Shown here piece by piece: positions 62,726 to 64,000 of a DNA stretch of 64,000 bases. Position numbers and translations under genes: made by a program. The stretch covers positions 22,271,728-22,335,727 of the forward strand of contig NC_052671.1 in assembly GCF_016802725.1 (NCBI RefSeq). Reading direction: 5' to 3'. The DNA is from Solenopsis invicta. Taxonomy: Eukaryota > Arthropoda > Insecta > Hymenoptera > Formicidae. The notes beneath the pieces were generated by a model. The model did no database searches. It was not told where the DNA came from and saw only the letters and a program-made list of their open reading frames with translations. Numbering within the stretch: the first letter of the stretch is position 1; every line of letters starts with the position of its first letter.

Positions 62726-64000
62726 GTGTTGAAGCTTGCGCATGCGTCCCTTTCCTGGCGGACGAGAAGGATGGATGAGAGGGTCTCTTCCTTACCGACG
62801 GGAGCTTCTGGTGGAGGTAGAGAGGAAGGAGATGGCGCTAAGAGTGGACCGAGTGGACTACTGAAGCAAATGCCTAACGGGTCAAATTTAATTGAAAAAC
62901 GCATCGATTTAATGACTGTCTCCAGGGTGAATGCGCTTAGAGCATCGGTCGATAGACAGTGTGATGTGCTGAGCAGGTCGCTTCTTACTGGAAGAGAGTC
63001 AGCTGATAGGAGAGCATTAATTGAGGGAGCTTTCAGGGGATGTAGAGATGCCTTTATTGAGGTCTCTATTGTACTAGTGAATCTGCTAGAAGAGCGAGCT
63101 ACTGGGTCTAGTATTATGAAATCGGCCAACTTGAAGGAGGCGATGGAAGATGTTCTTAGGAACATAAATAATGTATCCGTCTCCCAGACAGGCAAGGTGG
63201 TGCAGGAGTCTAACACTTGTGAGTGAAGGCAGTATGCATCGGTTTTAAACACCTCAAGGCCGAAGGTGAATGTCTCTCGTGGTCCCACTATGGAAGTGCC
63301 TAATTCCACGTGTTTCTACGTGGTTCCGGATGAGAAAGAAGCGGGTAAATTCAAGACCTCAAAAAAAACAAAGAAGGCACTTTTCAGCGTACTTAAACCG
63401 GCTCAATGTGCACTTAAAGTAAACAGGATCGCTTTTGCTCCTAATAATGGCATAAGAATTGAAGCCAATATGCCGGATCTTAACAAGATCAGGGACAATC
63501 CGGACCTTGCAAAGGTCGGCCTTAAAGTGCAAGAGAGTGTCAAAACAAATCCTAGGCTCATTGTTCACGGAATCTCAGCGGATATGAATAAAATGGAAAT
63601 AAAAGAAGAACTAATAGCACAAAATCTGAGCGGAAGCAATGCAGAGGTCAAGGTCGTATACATATTTCCGCCAAAACAAAACAAGCGGACAACGAGCTGT
63701 GTGTTGGAGGTGTCTTCGATTTTGCGGAATGAGCTATTGAAGAACGGCAGAATCTATCTTCGTTACAACTCATGCACTTTTGCAGATTACATAAGAGTGC
63801 TGCAATGTTACAGGTGCTCTGCCTTTGGCCATGTGGCAGAGGAGTGCAGATCTGCTCCTTCTTGTACCCTTTGCGCAAATTCGCACGAAAGAAAAGACTG
63901 TACACATGGATTAGACGGCCTTAAATGCAGCAACTGTGTGCGTGCTCGCGGACTGAATGCGGATACTCTTGATCATTCGGCGACGGATGCAAATAAATGT
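62726..64000 (+). pseudogene. LINE B ORF1 (Gag-like), open to the window edge
   Basis: Frame from MLKLAHASLSWRTRRMDE is open to a TGA at 63,224-63,226, then continues without shift for 258 codons to the last base. After the stop: TSKKTKKALFSVLKPAQCAL, MPDLNKIRDNPDLAKVGLKV, LIVHGISADMNKMEIKEELI (RRM-like ORF1 core), then zinc knuckles CYRCSAFGHVAEEC, CTLCANSHERKDC and a third start CSNCVRARGL. This is the nucleic-acid-binding ORF1 of an R1/LOA/I-type LINE, in the opposite orientation to LINE A, into which it appears to have inserted near 62,530-62,560. The single TGA may be mutation or readthrough. Confidence 0.75.

Noticed and set aside
62578..63309. 243-codon minus-strand frame
   Set aside because: Opposite strand of LINE B ORF1, which carries recognisable downstream zinc knuckles in the plus direction.

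Overview
This window looks like one very repeat-dense stretch of an insect nuclear genome. The mix of element families (irritans-like and cecropia-like mariners, R1/TRAS-type LINEs, BEL/Pao and Ty3/Gypsy LTR elements, Helitron, hAT, P-like, PIF/Harbinger) suggests a hymenopteran, most likely an ant. That is inference from family composition and AT-rich background, not a database match. I found no host single-copy gene I can defend. Almost everything recognisable is a mobile element, and most elements sit inside one another.

Layout, 1-27 kb: one AT-rich Helitron (Rep domain, middle, PIF1-type helicase) is broken into four pieces at 1547-2395, 10387-11484, 20317-20581 and 26787-27157. The first gap holds a CACTGAGAA-ended inverted-repeat element containing Ty3/Gypsy material: a full LTR, a gag-pol fragment and a backwards LTR. 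The second gap holds a hAT element with ~300 bp inverted ends. Inside it lie a P-like element, a hAT-type MITE, a mariner, and a GC-richer cassette with two small cysteine-rich reading frames of unknown origin. The third gap holds a BEL/Pao integrase, itself split by a LINE 3' end, a solo-LTR-like unit and 70-bp minisatellites.

27-48 kb: a 1.5-kb long-inverted-repeat element with TA target duplications; an R1/TRAS-type LINE 5' UTR plus a frameshifted ORF1; BEL and PIF/Harbinger fragments; then a palindromic Tc1-like complex with ~1-kb arms. That complex has been hit by an internally deleted mariner, a full-length mariner with an open 324-codon transposase, and a solo LTR. Related arms elsewhere in the window show the uninterrupted sites, so several insertions can be mapped exactly.

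48-64 kb: a degenerate exon-like tandem array; a minus-strand LINE ('LINE A') cut by a 5'-truncated R1-type LINE (10-bp target duplication) and by a 6.5-kb DNA transposon. That transposon has ~500-bp inverted ends and encodes a DDE transposase joined to a SWIM zinc finger, with two solo LTRs inside it. The window ends in the gag-like ORF1 of another LINE, still open at the last base.

Most unusual signal: three LTR families carry, just downstream of their TATA boxes, an array of short hairpins. Stem sequences differ from hairpin to hairpin but keep pairing, while the 8-base loop stays close to RGCRTTCT and is closed by C-G/G-C pairs. One hairpin shows a compensatory base-pair change between two copies. 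I read this as a conserved structured RNA element at the 5' end of the retroelement transcript.
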